Below, piece by piece: positions 9,062-20,757 of a stretch of DNA of 64,000 nt. How positions within the stretch are numbered: the first letter of the stretch is position 1; each line of letters opens with the position of its first letter. The notes under the pieces were generated by a model. That model saw only the letters and a program-made list of their open reading frames with translations. It searched no databases and was not told where the DNA came from. The stretch spans positions 289,534,265 to 289,598,264 of the forward strand of contig JAUMIR010000003.1 of the NCBI GenBank assembly GCA_030847615.1. Direction: 5' to 3'. Source of the DNA: Gambelia wislizenii (lineage: Eukaryota; Chordata; Lepidosauria; Squamata; Crotaphytidae). The translations under genes were made by a program, and so were the position numbers.

Positions 9062-12000
9062 TTTTTGACGTGTGTTGAAAAATTTAATATTAAATAATTA
9101 CATAATAGATCCTGACTAGGAATGTGAAAATCTGTTAGTTTAATTCTTTTTTGGTCAGAATCCAATCAGCATTCCTGTCTTAACCAGGTTGTGTAACAGG
9201 TTCTGAGATTTTATTTTCTTTCCACATGGAACTTCATCCATATTTTGGTATGTAACTTGCCTAATGTCTGCATTTTAATAGGGATGTTTTTACTCATATT
9301 CCCCTTGTCATATTCCCCTTGTTTGTGTGCCCTTTCCATATTGTACATATAATCAGAAAAGGAGAAGGTTCTGAAACTTACCATTTCTTCCTAATGACTA
9401 GAAACTGAAATATATTTGCATACTTCCATTAATAATGTAGCATACCATGAAATGGAGGTATTTATGTTGATAGATATTGTAATAGATATGGATATAGATA
9501 AATATGGCTTTTATAAAGCTTCAAAGAAAAGAAAAGAGAAGTGTAATAAGAACTCTAATCTGGGGAAATCTGATGGCTGTGGTCAGGGAAACTGACAGAG
9601 GAAGTATTATTATCAAGTCCAGTTGAAATCCAAAGTGAATCTGGCACTACATTAACAGTTCATCTCAGAAGAGCTAATTATTTTTTATAAGATAGTTCAA
9701 AAATATGCCGACTTCAAACTTCAAGTAACTTAATACTCTAATTGAGCCGTCCTTATCAGAGTGAACTTCATTCGTATTATTAGGACCATCTGACTGCCGT
9801 AGTTCTTATCCACTGTAGTATCTAACTAGCTGAAATGCACTCCTCATATATGTTGCTTTCAGTGTAAGATCAAAGAAAGCAACAGATAAAGTCATGCAAA
9901 GGGCAATCATGTCAATGAAAATTTCAGACCCTTGTTCAGATGAAGTAATTTTTAATTTTGTTACAAGATAAAGGGACACAGTATGTTTTTATCTCAAATG
10001 AAAAATTGCTCTTAAATGTTAAGCGCCTGTAGAATTAAATGTTTAATAGGATTTGACTTTATGCATCATATAGAGAGAGGCAAAATGAACTCACCCATCC
10101 ACTTAAAGGCCTATTATTATTAAAGAGAACAGCAAATATGTGTGTGACAGGACATTTAAAAAAAAAAAGATTTACTAGTTACCAGTGCAGAACAAACCAT
10201 TTTCTATGGGCTACAAATGAAAACTATTTATCTTCCCTCTTGTATCCAAACCATATTTCACAGCTCATGAGACATGAATGGAAGAGACTTTCTATAAAAT
10301 ATTTCTAAGATTTTCTCACAGTAACGAAGGACTGTTGTAAAGTAATTCAGCATGTAAGCAGAGATAAGATTAACAGTTTTGAGTTTTATAGCCTGCAGAA
10401 ATTATGCAGAGTGAGGACAAGCTGACAAAAAATACCACTCTTATGCTAAATGTAATAAAATGAGTTCTATGAGCCAAGAAGTATTTAACAGAAGTACGGG
10501 ATTGTCCCTATTCTATACATTTACTACTAAAATAATATTTCATTTTAAAGTCAATCTGTAATGCTGTGTGGAAAATAGATCAATCTTACGCTAGAGAGGT
10601 TTAAAAAAAAGTCTGAAACATGATTGTGCCCAACGAAAGAGAAATAGTTACGACCCTTTCTTTAAAAAGAGAAAAATAAGGTAACACATATTACAAATAT
10701 TACTTTCCTTCAGTGTAAGATGTGTTAACATGTAGGGTATGGCCAAAATCCAACATGGTATTGGCATTACAGCACCAACACAACACAATTTATTTTCCTT
10801 TCTTTCCCTTCCCCACTGTAGCTCTGGGGGCTGCCTGAAAACTGACTGCAGAGACTTTGCACTGTATTGGAGCCGACTTTTGAGGAATTTACAATGGCTG
10901 ATGTGAAAAAAGGAAATGCCATACATCCGCTATTCACTGGATTCTGATGCAGTAGACATCCAGCATTGTGATCCTGCCCTATATATCCAGTCTAGTAGAA
11001 CTGTAATATGTATTCACCTATTTTGGGACTTTGGGGAAAAAAAGAAAAAGCCATGTTCACAGCCTTATACTTTGGTTCAAGTCCATTTGCTTTGTTGGGA
11101 GTCCCATTCATTTTATTTAAACCCCTTTCCAAGTACTATTGGTTAAGTTCCATATTCATCTTGCTATGTGTTGCTCTATTTGTAATCCATATGAGCCCTT
11201 AGACCTAACCAGTCATTCCTGAAGTGTGCTGTTTAAACATGCAGAGGGGAATGCATGCCAACCCCACCCCTTCCATTGTCACTTTCTTCACATAAACTCT
11301 GAAGATGAGAACCCCTTCTACCTGCAGAGGCTCTGAACAGAGGAAGAATGCAACATGGCAAAACATATTTAGACAATGTGTTTTGGGAATGTATGAATAG
11401 GGGTTTGTACCCAACAGAAGTGACAATCTCTATTAATAATTATCTATATTAATTGAAGGCAGCTTCCTTTTGAGAGTGAGTAGAAGGTCTTATGAGAGAT
11501 TAAAAAATCTGACTTGATAAATCCAATTATAGCCCCTCTGTTGTAGTTGTTCATAAGTTGTTTTTCTTATCACTGAATAAGCAACTTTTTTCTAATAAAC
11601 TCCTTGTAAAATATTGCATATTTTGCAAAGTATAAAATATTAAAAGGATATGACATCCATCTACCTAGAAGATCACAATTATGGTGGCTAGTCCCTGGTT
11701 ATGAAACTCTCTATTAAGAGAGGCTAGGTTGTTTTCCTTTGAACAGCAGGTGAAGATTATTTTTTTTTTATTTAAACAGTTGTTTGACATTTCAGCTGAT
11801 TTGCTGCAGGAGTAGGATTGCTTGGGTGGCTGCTTGGTTCAGCAATTTGGCTCTTCAATTATTCCCTTCTCCCAGCATAAGCCACATCTCTAGAATCATC
11901 CAAAAGTCAAAGCCCTTACTTTATTTTAGGTAAGTTTCAGTTTAAGGCTTCCTGTAGCTGTGACATAGAGAAAGAGAGAGAGTGTCAGTTACAGAAAATG

Positions 12001-12369
12001 CTTGGTACAAGCTCTTGGTTCATAAGAAGCATCCCCCCACCCAGCATGTACCCTTTAATAGTGTTTTAATTGCTTTTTTGAAAAATCAGTGGGCTTTGTT
12101 TTATTTTTTAGTTGTATTTTTATTGATACTACTGTGAATACTATGAGGTGTGTGCCATCTAAAATATGCATTTATATTCTTTAGAACTATTTTTCCTTGC
12201 ATGCAAATTTAATTGATTGGTCAATAATTGATCAGCTAATCAGCTGAACTTCACATAGTCAATCAAACAAATTCAGATGACAACACACATTGGCAATTAT
12301 TGTCTTATCTGTTGATTGTGGGTGTTTTGCAATTTGGCATAAATACAATTGAAAACATTCACATTAGTA
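9062..12369. other. Long stretch with no recognised element
   Basis: About 3.3 kb of AT-rich DNA in which I recognise no coding exon, RNA gene or transposon. The part at about 9640-10640 has no obvious repeat signature and moderately high complexity, which would be compatible with conserved non-coding DNA, but conservation cannot be judged from one sequence. Confidence 0.45.
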
Positions 12370-12371
12370 TA

Positions 12372-12894
12372 CAGGTCAAGTCTCCTTTATCTGAGATGCT
12401 TGGTGTGATGATCAGGTGCACAAGCTAAATTTACATAATTGTTCAGCTTGGCCGCCTTGTCACTTTTGCTGCCACCACTTGTGTGATATGGGTTTTTTTC
12501 ACATTCCACTGCCACCACCAAATTAATAATCCGTGGAGACCGCAGTCCCACTGTTAGATGGATAGTGCTTCCATTGGTGTGTGGGTGTTTACAGGGTTAG
12601 AGTGCCAATTAAATATCAGTAAGGGAAAATAAATTCATGAGGAGATTGGTTATGATAAACAAACATAAAGATCAATTTATTGAATAAACAAGATAACAGA
12701 AATGCTTTGAACTTTATTTTCAATCAGCCTCTATTCCTCTTATCACTTATTCTCACTGTACCTTCATTCCCTCAGCTTCACTCCTAGCCATACACACATT
12801 GTATGTCACATTGGTGTCACTATCTCAGCCACTCATGTGGACAATTTTTGATTTTGGAATATTTTGTAATTCCAGATAAGGGAGACTCAACCTG
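12372..12894. mobile_element. Tigger/pogo-like MITE with TA duplication
   Basis: Ends are CAGGTCAAGTCTCCTTTATC (left) and, reversed from the right, CAGGTTGAGTCTCCCTTATC, flanked on both sides by TA (12370-12371 and 12895-12896). CAG termini, a TA target duplication and this end text are typical of Tigger/pogo (Tc1-mariner superfamily) elements. At 523 bases it has no transposase and is non-autonomous. Confidence 0.8.
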
Positions 12895-12896
12895 TA

Positions 12897-13557
12897 TTAG
12901 TGTAATTGCTGCCACAAATGCTTCATTTGTCATTAAACTGATTATTTTCCTACTCTCCAGCTCTCTTTTTTTAAATTAGTACAAGGAAGATGCCTACTTC
13001 GATCACAGATGGCTTTTTACATATAAACATACACAGAAGGTTGTTCTATTCTGTCTTTCTTAATATAATTAGAATTACTAGTAATATTTTTAAGTACTTT
13101 GTGGTAAACCCAAGTACCAAATAAATTCTAGTCAGTTATATTGACATCTGTTGGACAGGATATCAAACATGTTATCCTTAAATCTTGGCTAACTAAAGGC
13201 AAATGATATTGAATTAGATTTCTGGTAAAATTAGAACAAAAAGCAGATAAAATTTGAATTGGGGGGTGTAGTACATTTCAGTGCATTTTTGCAACACACT
13301 TAAGTTTTAAGGTTTTGGTAGAAATTGTTGGTTGGGGGCAAACAAGACAGTAAAAGGCATGAAAACCAAATCCTATCAGTAATGAGTGAGGGAGCTGGGA
13401 ATATTAGTGTTTGCAGTACCTGTTTGCTTGTTTCCAGTATTGTATTACCTGCCTTCTTCTCTCTACATAACTCTTCAAATTATTTGTTCTTTTTAGGCCA
13501 GAAAGAACATCTGACAGCATCCTGTGGCATAGCAGCCATGGGGCAAAGGGTCAGACT
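12897..13557. other. No recognised element
   Basis: AT-rich DNA with one 82-codon open frame (13325-13573) that carries no family motif and runs into an LTR. I do not consider it a gene. Confidence 0.4.
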
Positions 13558-13976
13558 TGTCAGGAATTGGTGACTGAACCCTAAGTTTTAAAATGAACAA
13601 ACAACTGCAGACATCATGCTGAGTCATGATGACTGATTCCATGAACTGCCAGTCATGCCTAATCATGCTACAGCTGCATGAGAAGGGTTACATCATGAGA
13701 AGGGTTACTAGAGTGCAAAGCCATGTAGTATGAAAATCGGATGCAATGTAACCATGTATTCGAATAAGCCAATGCTGTGCTGAGATGTATATAAGTGAGC
13801 CAGATCAGTGTTCATTCTCTTCCTATATCCTGTGATGCCTGGCGTAGCACTTTGCTTGTAAATACTGTGAATAACTGAAACTACTTTGAAAATTAAAGCA
13901 CCTACTGTTTTTGGATGCCAAACACTCTGTGTGTAAGTATTCTTGGCAAAGGGTTGCTACCAAGTCTGCTGAGACA
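13558..13976 (+). mobile_element. Retroviral-type LTR D
   Basis: Begins TGTCAGGAATTGG and ends GAGACA. A TATA-like GATGTATATAAGTGAG lies at about 13782-13797, and AATTAAAGCACC, a polyadenylation-like signal, at about 13891, in the order expected for U3-R-U5. The following bases TTTTTGGCTTCTGTCAGGGA resemble a decayed proline-tRNA primer-binding site of gammaretrovirus-like ERVs. No gag follows, so this is a solo LTR or an LTR with a remnant leader. The edges lack a clear duplication. Confidence 0.6.
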
Positions 13977-14974
13977 GTTTTTGGCTTCTGTCAGGGATTG
14001 AATGTCCTGTCACCCCCTGACAAAACTCCCAGCAATACCTTAAGGAAAAGATCATCCAGATAGGAGAGACCCACATCCAGCTTGAGTGGTAGGGTGGGGC
14101 TGGAGTCCAGATCCACATTTAAGCAAAGTGCCCTCTGTTGAGATACCTCCTCTCTTGTGAAGACACATGAATTGTGTCTTTGCTTGGAGTGATGAGAGGA
14201 GAAAGATTACAATGAACAGTAAAGTTGAATACTAGGAATTAAGACAAATAATCAGGCTGAGAAAGGAAGCATTGATTTATAAAAGTCTGGGAGAGGCCCA
14301 TAATGGAGTGAAGAATCAGCATCTCTCATCAATGTCTTTACTTCTCAGCATTTATATGACCTTGACCAGTCATAGCTAGCTTTCCAAAACTGTAACTGTT
14401 TGTCAAAAGATTTGTGTCAAAAATCCAGGTTCAGATCCAAGTCCACTGCTCCCCACCTCCATTATAAATAGACCAGTGGTTAAGGCAGTCACAAACACTG
14501 TTCTAAACTAAGTAAATCCAAAGTTAAATAATGTGAGGCAAGCTCTTCCTAATAACCTGAGACACTTGCTTTCAAATAACAATAATTTTGGCAGCTTTAT
14601 ACATGTGGTCATTTGTGTGGCATCACTGAAAAAACAAAACAAAAAAATGTGGCTCATTATGAAATGCAGCACAACTCACATCTTCAGTGAATCAAAATGT
14701 AAGGAAGATGAAGAATGGAGGCATCAACATTCCATTTTACTATAAAAATAACCTCACAGCCATATTTATTTTTTTGTATCTGTTATATTTCTATACCACT
14801 GTTCTGTCAGAGGATTCAAGGCAATTTATAGTTTAAAATATTACAGTATTGAATTACAAGTAGTTCTTGAACTGTCAGTTGACTGGACAATAAGAAACTG
14901 TTACAAGAGCAAGGGCTCATTATTTGCATTCTTAGTGTAGTGGTCTAGCAGCAGTCCATGCCTCCCTGCTGAAA
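13977..14974. other. Possible ERV leader remnant, then unassigned DNA
   Basis: The first about 50 bases after LTR D look like a primer-binding site and leader remnant. Beyond that I recognise nothing: no gag frame and no repeat signature. The 70-codon frame at 14533-14745 has no recognisable motif. Confidence 0.4.
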
Positions 14975-15250
14975 CTGAGGAGATTATCAGATGTGACAGC
15001 AGAATAATGACCGTGGAATGCAATAGGATGCCAATATCACACAATGTTGTCCTTTTGCGTTCCGCTGTCATTCTTGCGGCCTTTCTTTCTATTGATGGTC
15101 CAAACTGTGAATAGATCGCCCATCCTGTTTTGGTCCTGGCATTGCCAGCATGTGCAACCTCGGGCCATTTAACTCACATGAATGCAATGTCAACGGCCGG
15201 GCTGGTGCGAATGCTTCCAGGTGAGATTGCAACATCCAGGTAAGTGACAC
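14975..15250 (+). mobile_element. Family X TIR element, partial
   Basis: Starts GGAGATTATCAGATGTGACA, the terminus also seen at 7586 and, reversed, at 51873. Internal text TTGTCCTTTTGCGTTCCGCT is nearly the same as in the minus-strand copy at 51774-51873, and the following GATGGTCC...AATAGATCGCC resembles the copy at 7586. The right terminus cannot be found. Confidence 0.5.
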
Positions 15251-15472
15251 ACTTTTTAAAACATTCCTTTGTTTACTTGGAAATTTTAAAGTGTGTTTAT
15301 GTGCTCGGTGTAACTTTTAATGTTTGATTTTTTGTTTTATGTTTGAATTCCCCACATGATGAAGTCTTGTGGGATTTCAAAGAAGGAACTGAACAGTGCT
15401 CCATTCACTTCCTCTACATTGCTGGGGAAGCCTTCTGCCAGGAGAGAAGGTAGGTGTAGTGGTGGTGGTGGG

Positions 15473-15522
15473 CATTCTTTTGCCAGCATAAAAATGTATT
15501 TTTTTATGCCAGCAAAAGAATG
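15473..15522. repeat. Imperfect hairpin with 22-base arms
   Basis: CATTCTTTTGCCAGCATAAAA pairs with TTTTATGCCAGCAAAAGAATG except for a central bulge, with a loop of about 6 bases. It explains why open frames occur on both strands here. Hairpin size is in the range of small-RNA precursors, but a decayed MITE is more likely. Confidence 0.6.
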
Positions 15523-15596
15523 TTTACAGGGCATTGTCTGATAAAGTCCTGAGAACTCTAGAATTTAGCGAATTGCAAACTATTTCTCTGTTGCAG

Positions 15597-15726
15597 AAAT
15601 CATGGAACAGCAGACCCATGGATTGGAAAGTGAGTTTTATTACACCGGTGGTCTTGACTGGAATATTTTCCAAAGAGTCAGAGCCCCGAGCCATGACTAC
15701 AGAATACCTTTATACAGTAATGACAG
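15597..15726 (+). other. Candidate internal exon (weak)
   Basis: A polypyrimidine tract and acceptor (TATTTCTCTGTTGCAG, ending at 15596) and a donor (GACAG|GTATGC) bracket 130 bases that are open in two of three frames. In one frame the peptide includes ESEFYYTGGLDWNIFQRVRA and then SHDYRIPLY, rich in aromatic and charged residues and without repeat character. I do not recognise the protein. No partner exon is visible nearby, so this would need very long introns. It may well be chance. Confidence 0.25.
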
Positions 15727-16109
15727 GTATGCAAAAAGTCATTCCCTCCTCCTTCTCTCTGGTGTCTTTGGTGTCAGCAATTTCTCTTCCTTGAAACAAT
15801 TATTGATAGTTCAAGGCAAGATAGCTTAGGAACATTTAGGTACAGTTCGACCGTTATAAGAGAAAGAATTTGTTTACATCAGTATATCATATGTTTATGG
15901 AACATAGAGTTTATTAGTAAAGAACATTGACTAGGCCTGAGAGTTAAAGGAAAAAGACTTTGCAGAGTCCCAGAGTCTCATGGGCTATCTAGTCTGACCC
16001 CAAATAGTGATTGTAAGGTGACAGCATTCAGCAAATAGACATTAGAGTCGAAATGGCTACTCCATTTCCCCCCTTAAATTAAATGATTAATTTCAAAGAC
16101 AATTAATCC
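15727..16109. other. No recognised element
   Basis: AT-rich DNA after the exon candidate with no repeat or coding signal that I can name. Confidence 0.35.
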
Positions 16110-17216
16110 ATTTCACACAAGTAAATCCCTATTTAAGCCATCAAAGCATATCCAGTATTGATCTGTGTATGATAGCAGGCAAGAAACAGAAGATACATGA
16201 TGTGAGCATGCATAGCAGAACAACAATGAAACAATGCCAACAAGAATAACACAAACCATCCTAGGTCCATTATAATTAATCTCCCTGAATGAAAACAATG
16301 AAAAATTCACCCCTGAAATAGTTGCCAATTGTAACCATATGTTTTCTGAAAACCTTTTGTAACAGAGCCCTCCCTTTTGGCTATAGCATAAGACAATAAA
16401 ATCAACATTACAGCATGCAGGTTAATTTTGTTTGGGATCTGACTGTACGTTGAGCAGCCTGATGGGCCATCTGGTCAGCTGCAGTAAGGTCTAGTCCCCA
16501 TCTTCTTTCCTCTCCAGTTGCAGGTTTGATTTATGTTGAATGAGCAGCCTCCGGAGTGCCCATAGTATAATCGAACCTGAGTCTTCTTGCCTGCCTCTTC
16601 AGGATCACCTAGAGTTTTTTAACAAGTGCAATATCCCTGACACACTGAACTATCCTACTGAGTCTGTACACAAACAATTACTGTGAATATGGGAGTGGGG
16701 AACAAAGGCTGACTTTTTGGTTTGGCTGCTTTTGCACTCTGAGGGGATTCTTAAACTGCATACAGTTAAAATTTCACTCAAGTTATTACTTTTTCTGTGA
16801 CAGGTGTGGGGCTATGGGACTTTAACTCACACCTCATTCCCTGTTTGGAAAGTGTGAACTTCTGTGATGGTGATTGCGGCATGTTTTTCTAACACATAAC
16901 GGCATTGGGCTTGCAATACATTCTCTAACATTTGCACCTCTTGTTGCAAACTAACAGTTACTAACTCTTGCATGTTCCCCCCTTAATTCAACCAAAATCT
17001 GGGGTGGCCTACTATACATCAATTCAAATGGGGATAAGCCAATAGTCTTATGTGGGGTGGAACAAATCCTAAACAGGGCCAAGGGCAGCATTTCTGTCCA
17101 CTTTTGCTTGGTTTCCTGGCACAGCTTAGCCAGATGAGTTTTGATAGTCTGATTCATCCTCTCCACTTGTCTGGAACTCTGAAGACGATATGCACAATGT
17201 AAATTCCACTGGATTT
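16110..17216 (-). pseudogene. Degraded endogenous retrovirus: integrase end and downstream remnant
   Basis: On the minus strand, 17213-16951 encodes the end of a retroviral integrase catalytic core: an SSRQVERMNQTIK-like stretch, then LPLALFRI and GLSPFELMYSRPP. This pattern is typical of gammaretrovirus-like and epsilon-like pol. A stop lies just upstream and the expected C-terminal domain cannot be read through. Downstream, to about 16110, a small frame with a hydrophobic segment (about 16250-16210) might be an env leader remnant but is unproven. No LTR is evident at either side in this orientation. The element is clearly inactive. Confidence 0.65.
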
Positions 17217-18491
17217 AGGGTGCCCAGTCTGTTATATTCAATGGGCTCTGCTTCTGCCATTCAGATGAAAGGACCCTCTTCACATACCTCTGCTTGTGTT
17301 TTCATCTGCCAGTTGTCTCCTCCCTCTTCCATTTCAGTCTCTCTCTTCTTTTTCCATGCACACCTTCTGTTCACATGCACTACACCTTCTATTCACATGC
17401 ACTATGCCTTCTGGGCTACTTCCAACAATTCCTTCATATTCTTTCCTGCAAAACCTTCATAACTCTGTGTTACAAAAGTCATTGTACCAAAGATTACATT
17501 GGAAGCACTTTTGAATGACAATGTCATGGTTAATGTGCTTTCTCCTAATTAAACAAATCCTTTCCTCTCTACCACATCATCTTCATGTAAACAGTCCAGC
17601 CCCAGTCCTCACTGAAGCAATATCATCATCCTTTAAAATGTGTGGATATTTGGCTTACTGTCTTTGTCAAGTTTTGATATAAAAAATTACAATGAGGCAT
17701 TTAAACAAAGCTTTAAACCTCTGTGTTCTAGAATCCACACTCTATTCACCCTCCCTTCATGTTCCAGAGATTTAGTAAAGGAGATTATGGTCAAAGACAG
17801 TGAGTTTCTTATAATGACAGACAGTGGCACTATTTGGCCATTTACCCACATGAGAAAAAAAAAGTCACTGATTGGATTAGAGTGAAAAAGACTAATGCAG
17901 TTGTGTCCTCAAGGGTTGGAAGAAAAATGGATCCTTCAGCTCTGCAAGTGAGCACAACAAGCAATCCAAAACATTATTTGTGCTAGGTAGTTGCTAGAAA
18001 ACTGTTCCATTTATCAATGGGGACTGGTTGTAAGGTACACAGAAAAATCTGAGTTATGTTTCTGCTGGAGGATGAGTGCCTCAAAGTCCAATTTTGTGCT
18101 TAAACTTTAAAAATGTTTTAGGAGCATCTGACACCAAATGGAAGTCATAACACAGTTTGTTCGGTTCCAAGGAATATAGGCCTAAAACCAATTGCCTAAT
18201 CCTGCCTAGAGTGGGCCCACTGAATAAAACTAAGTGATAAGTAAACATTTATAAATCCTATAAAACAAATGGGAATATTCTGTCTTGGAATACAAATTTT
18301 TGCACAGAAAGTTTTTTTCTATGCAAAAATATGCTGTTTCTGTGCAAAAGAATTCCAAATGCAAATTTGATTCAGACTATGTCTTAACTGCAGATTGTTG
18401 TGGATTTTTTTTAACTACATAGTTTTGGAATATTTCTTTTTTCACAGTGGAGAGCAAACTAAAAAAAATCCTTCAATCATGAAATTAGTGA
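17217..18491. other. No recognised element; small direct repeat
   Basis: Mostly unassigned. At about 17370-17412 a 20-base unit (TTCACATGCACTAYRCCTTCT) is tandemly repeated twice, with a related TTTTCCATGCACACCTTCTG copy before it. The area at 18280-18360 (GCACAGAAAG...TTTTCTATGCA) resembles the module at 34940-35000. Confidence 0.4.
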
Positions 18492-18602
18492 AGAACCTCA
18501 GAGGCTGGATGGCTATCTATTGGGAATGATTTGTGTATTCCTGCATGGCAGGGGGTTGGACTGGATGGCCCTTGTGGTCTCTTCCAACTCTATGATTCTA
18601 TG
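18492..18602 (+). mobile_element. CR1 LINE 3' end
   Basis: Shows the classic CR1 3' untranslated region: GAGGCTGGATGGC, then GCAGGGGGTTGGACTGGATG, CTTCCAACTC and the terminal TATGATTCTATGA. Severely 5'-truncated, as is usual for CR1. Confidence 0.85.
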
Positions 18603-18729
18603 ACAATCCATAGCTGCCATTGCTACCTGTTTAAATAGTGGAGCTGCACTACCTAGGTTATAGAACATAAATTTTATATCTAATGAAGAGGGAGGGGAGA
18701 GATTTAACTAGAGCATTACATTTCACTGA

Positions 18730-19070
18730 CAGCTAGCATGGTGTAGTGGTCCGTGTTGATTAAGGGGTGCATATACACTAATGCAGATTGACAAAATTTT
18801 AAGTGCTGTAGCTCAATCCTATTGAATCCTGGGATTTGTAGATTTTCAAGGTCTTTAGCCTTGTCTGCTAAAGAGTTCTGGTGCCTCACAAAACTACAAA
18901 TCCCAGGATTCTGCAGGATGGAGCCATGGCAGTTAAAGTTGGGTCAAATCACATTATTTCTACAGTGTAGGTGCACCCTAGGACTCCAGGATACCTCAGC
19001 CCTCCACTCAGCAATGGAAACCCACTGGGAAACCTTAGACCTAAGTCACATTCTCTCAGTCTAAAAGGAG
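18730..19070 (+). mobile_element. Sauria-type SINE split by a MITE
   Basis: The head CAGCTAGCATGGTGTAGTGG (18730-18749) and the downstream part GGACTCCAGG...CTCAGCAATGGAAACCCACT (18981 on) belong to one Sauria SINE. They are separated by the TIR element at 18765-18979. The tail after CTCTCAGTCT is truncated. Confidence 0.75.
18765..18979. mobile_element. hAT-like MITE inside the SINE
   Basis: Termini GGGTGCATATACACTAATGC and, reversed, GGGTGCACCTACACTGTAGA. The interior has two complementary segments containing GAATCCTGGGATTTGTAG. This is the layout of an abundant squamate non-autonomous hAT family. No 8-bp duplication can be confirmed because the SINE edge is mutated. Confidence 0.7.
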
Positions 19071-19089
19071 TTCAATAGCAAATGTCCTC

Positions 19090-19312
19090 TGAATAGCAAT
19101 AGCAATAGCATTTATATTTCTATAACGATTATCAGTGCAAAGCACTCCCTAAGCAGTTTACAATGTGTTAGTTAATTGCCCCCAGCAAGCTGGGTACTCA
19201 TTTTACTGGCCTATGGAATGATGGAAGGCTGAATAATTCTTGGAGCCCTATGGGATCAAAGTCATAATGTTGTGGCTACAGTACCAGCATTTAACCACTG
19301 CGTCACCAGAAA
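19090..19312 (-). mobile_element. tRNA-derived SINE with LINE-like tail
   Basis: On the minus strand it starts GGTGACGCAGTGGTTAAATG (A-box-like) and runs through the CAGTAAAATGAGTACCCAGC body to a 3' part related to the copy at 57372-57646. The tail consists of short AGCAATAGCAATAGC units rather than the AAAT repeats of the other copies. It is considerably diverged. Confidence 0.65.
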
Positions 19313-19374
19313 TCCTTCCCCAGTCTTATCAAGAAAACACTACAATATGGTTCTCATACATTGGAGTCAGGTTT

Positions 19375-19575
19375 AAGGTACATATATGTTTCATAGGGTT
19401 CTCTTAGGCAAATGATACCCAGAGGTGGTTTTGTCAATTCCTTCCTCTGAAATATAGCCTACAGCACCTGATAGTCATTGGCGGTCTTGGTACCATCCAA
19501 GTACTAACGAGGGCCAACCCTGCTTAGCTTCCAAGATTAGACAAGATCTGGTACCTTTAGGGTATTTAGGCACAC
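19375..19575 (-). mobile_element. 5S rRNA-derived SINE or 5S pseudogene
   Basis: The minus strand of 19454-19575 follows 5S rRNA over almost its full length; the plus strand shows its complement, for example CATCCAAGTACTAACGAGGG and CCCTGCTTAGCTTCCAAGAT, and AGCCTACAGCACCTGATA for the 3' end. It continues without a break into CAGAGGTGGTTTTGTCAATT, a SINE-body sequence seen in other amniote SINEs, so a 5S-headed SINE is more likely than a plain pseudogene. About 20 substitutions rule out a working 5S gene. Confidence 0.7.
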
Positions 19576-20683
19576 AGCAAGAGATATCTCTCTCCAGTCA
19601 ACCAGCTTGAACTCTGTAAGTGCCCAAAATTGTTATATGGGTCACTCATTTACACCTATGCACAACTTGAAGTCTTGAGGGTGTCATGTGCTTGTGAGTA
19701 TTCAGCTAAAGATGAATATATGTCTGTTTCATGCTCATGGCTATGTCATGCTCAGTCACTATTTGGGAAAAGTGTGCAAAAGAAAGAGAAAAAAAAACCT
19801 CAAACCAAATATTTTTGCTAAATTGGGGGGGGATTGATCAACATCAATTACAAGAACAATGAAATGAGCTGTCATGAGCAGAATAGGGTTGGGGTGGGGA
19901 CTGCAACCAACTCCAGTTTTGGCGTCTAACTAAACTTACAACAATGGTTAGTTCTCTTCCTTGATATAATTATGTTCTAGCTGAACCCTATTGTGTAATT
20001 ATTTAGATCCTTTTCTCATTAAAGATCAATAGAACACAATTATTGCCTATCTCACCATCTCAGGTTAGTGCTACTTGATTTCCATCCTTATCTAATATTG
20101 ACTCTTCTTCGGCTGTCCTGAATAATGTTTGTTTACTTTCTATTCTTTCAGTTAACAGCACATTATTATTTTCTTCTTTTTATCTTTTCCTGCTTCTTTA
20201 GCAATGCTCAGCAGGCTCTGTATTTTCCAGATACTTCTAAACCTTATCTCTTCAAAAATTTGTAAAATGGCCAGCAAATCTTGAGTATGCATGAAACTGT
20301 TTAGGCCAGGCAATGGCAAAGTGTAGCCCACCAGCTATGGAGAGAACATCTGGGTTCCTAACCATTCCCCGTGCTATCTTTTTTAGGCCAGAAAAAAAAA
20401 ATCTTTGTTTTCTTAAAAAACAAACAAACTAGAAGGCGTCAACCAAAAACTCCCTTTCCTCCCCTCCTAAAAATAGGCTACGTAGGCTATTTAGAGCTTA
20501 TAAAAGGGGGTGGGTCCTAAGTAGCCTGTAAATGGCCCATCTTGTCCTTATGAGGTGATTTTCACATTTATTTATTTTTACCTGGTATAGGAGGAAGGTC
20601 TGAAGAGCCATGGGAGTTGTGAACATGGATAAAGCCCACCCAAACAGTAAAAAAAATAGCTCCAGACCAAGCAAATATAGCAA
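19576..20683. other. No recognised element
   Basis: AT-rich stretch with no gene. A TTATAAAAGG TATA-like box lies at about 20498 but nothing supports a promoter. Confidence 0.35.
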
Positions 20684-20757
20684 AGATAGCCTTGTGGCTG
20701 AAGAGCAGGGTATAAATAAATAAATAAATATAAATAAATAAATAAATAAATAAATAC
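20684..20757 (+). mobile_element. Retroelement 3' end with (AAAT)n tail
   Basis: GCCTTGTGGCTGAAGAGCAG followed by GGTATAAATAAATAAATAAA. The same terminal module ends the SINE copies at 57372 and 21697. It is only a tail fragment. Confidence 0.6.

Noticed and set aside
13558..17216. LTR D and the integrase fragment as one provirus
   Set aside because: LTR D reads plus, the integrase minus, and no second LTR is found; they are probably separate remnants.
19454..19575. Functional 5S rRNA gene
   Set aside because: Too many substitutions in the internal control region, and it continues into a SINE body.
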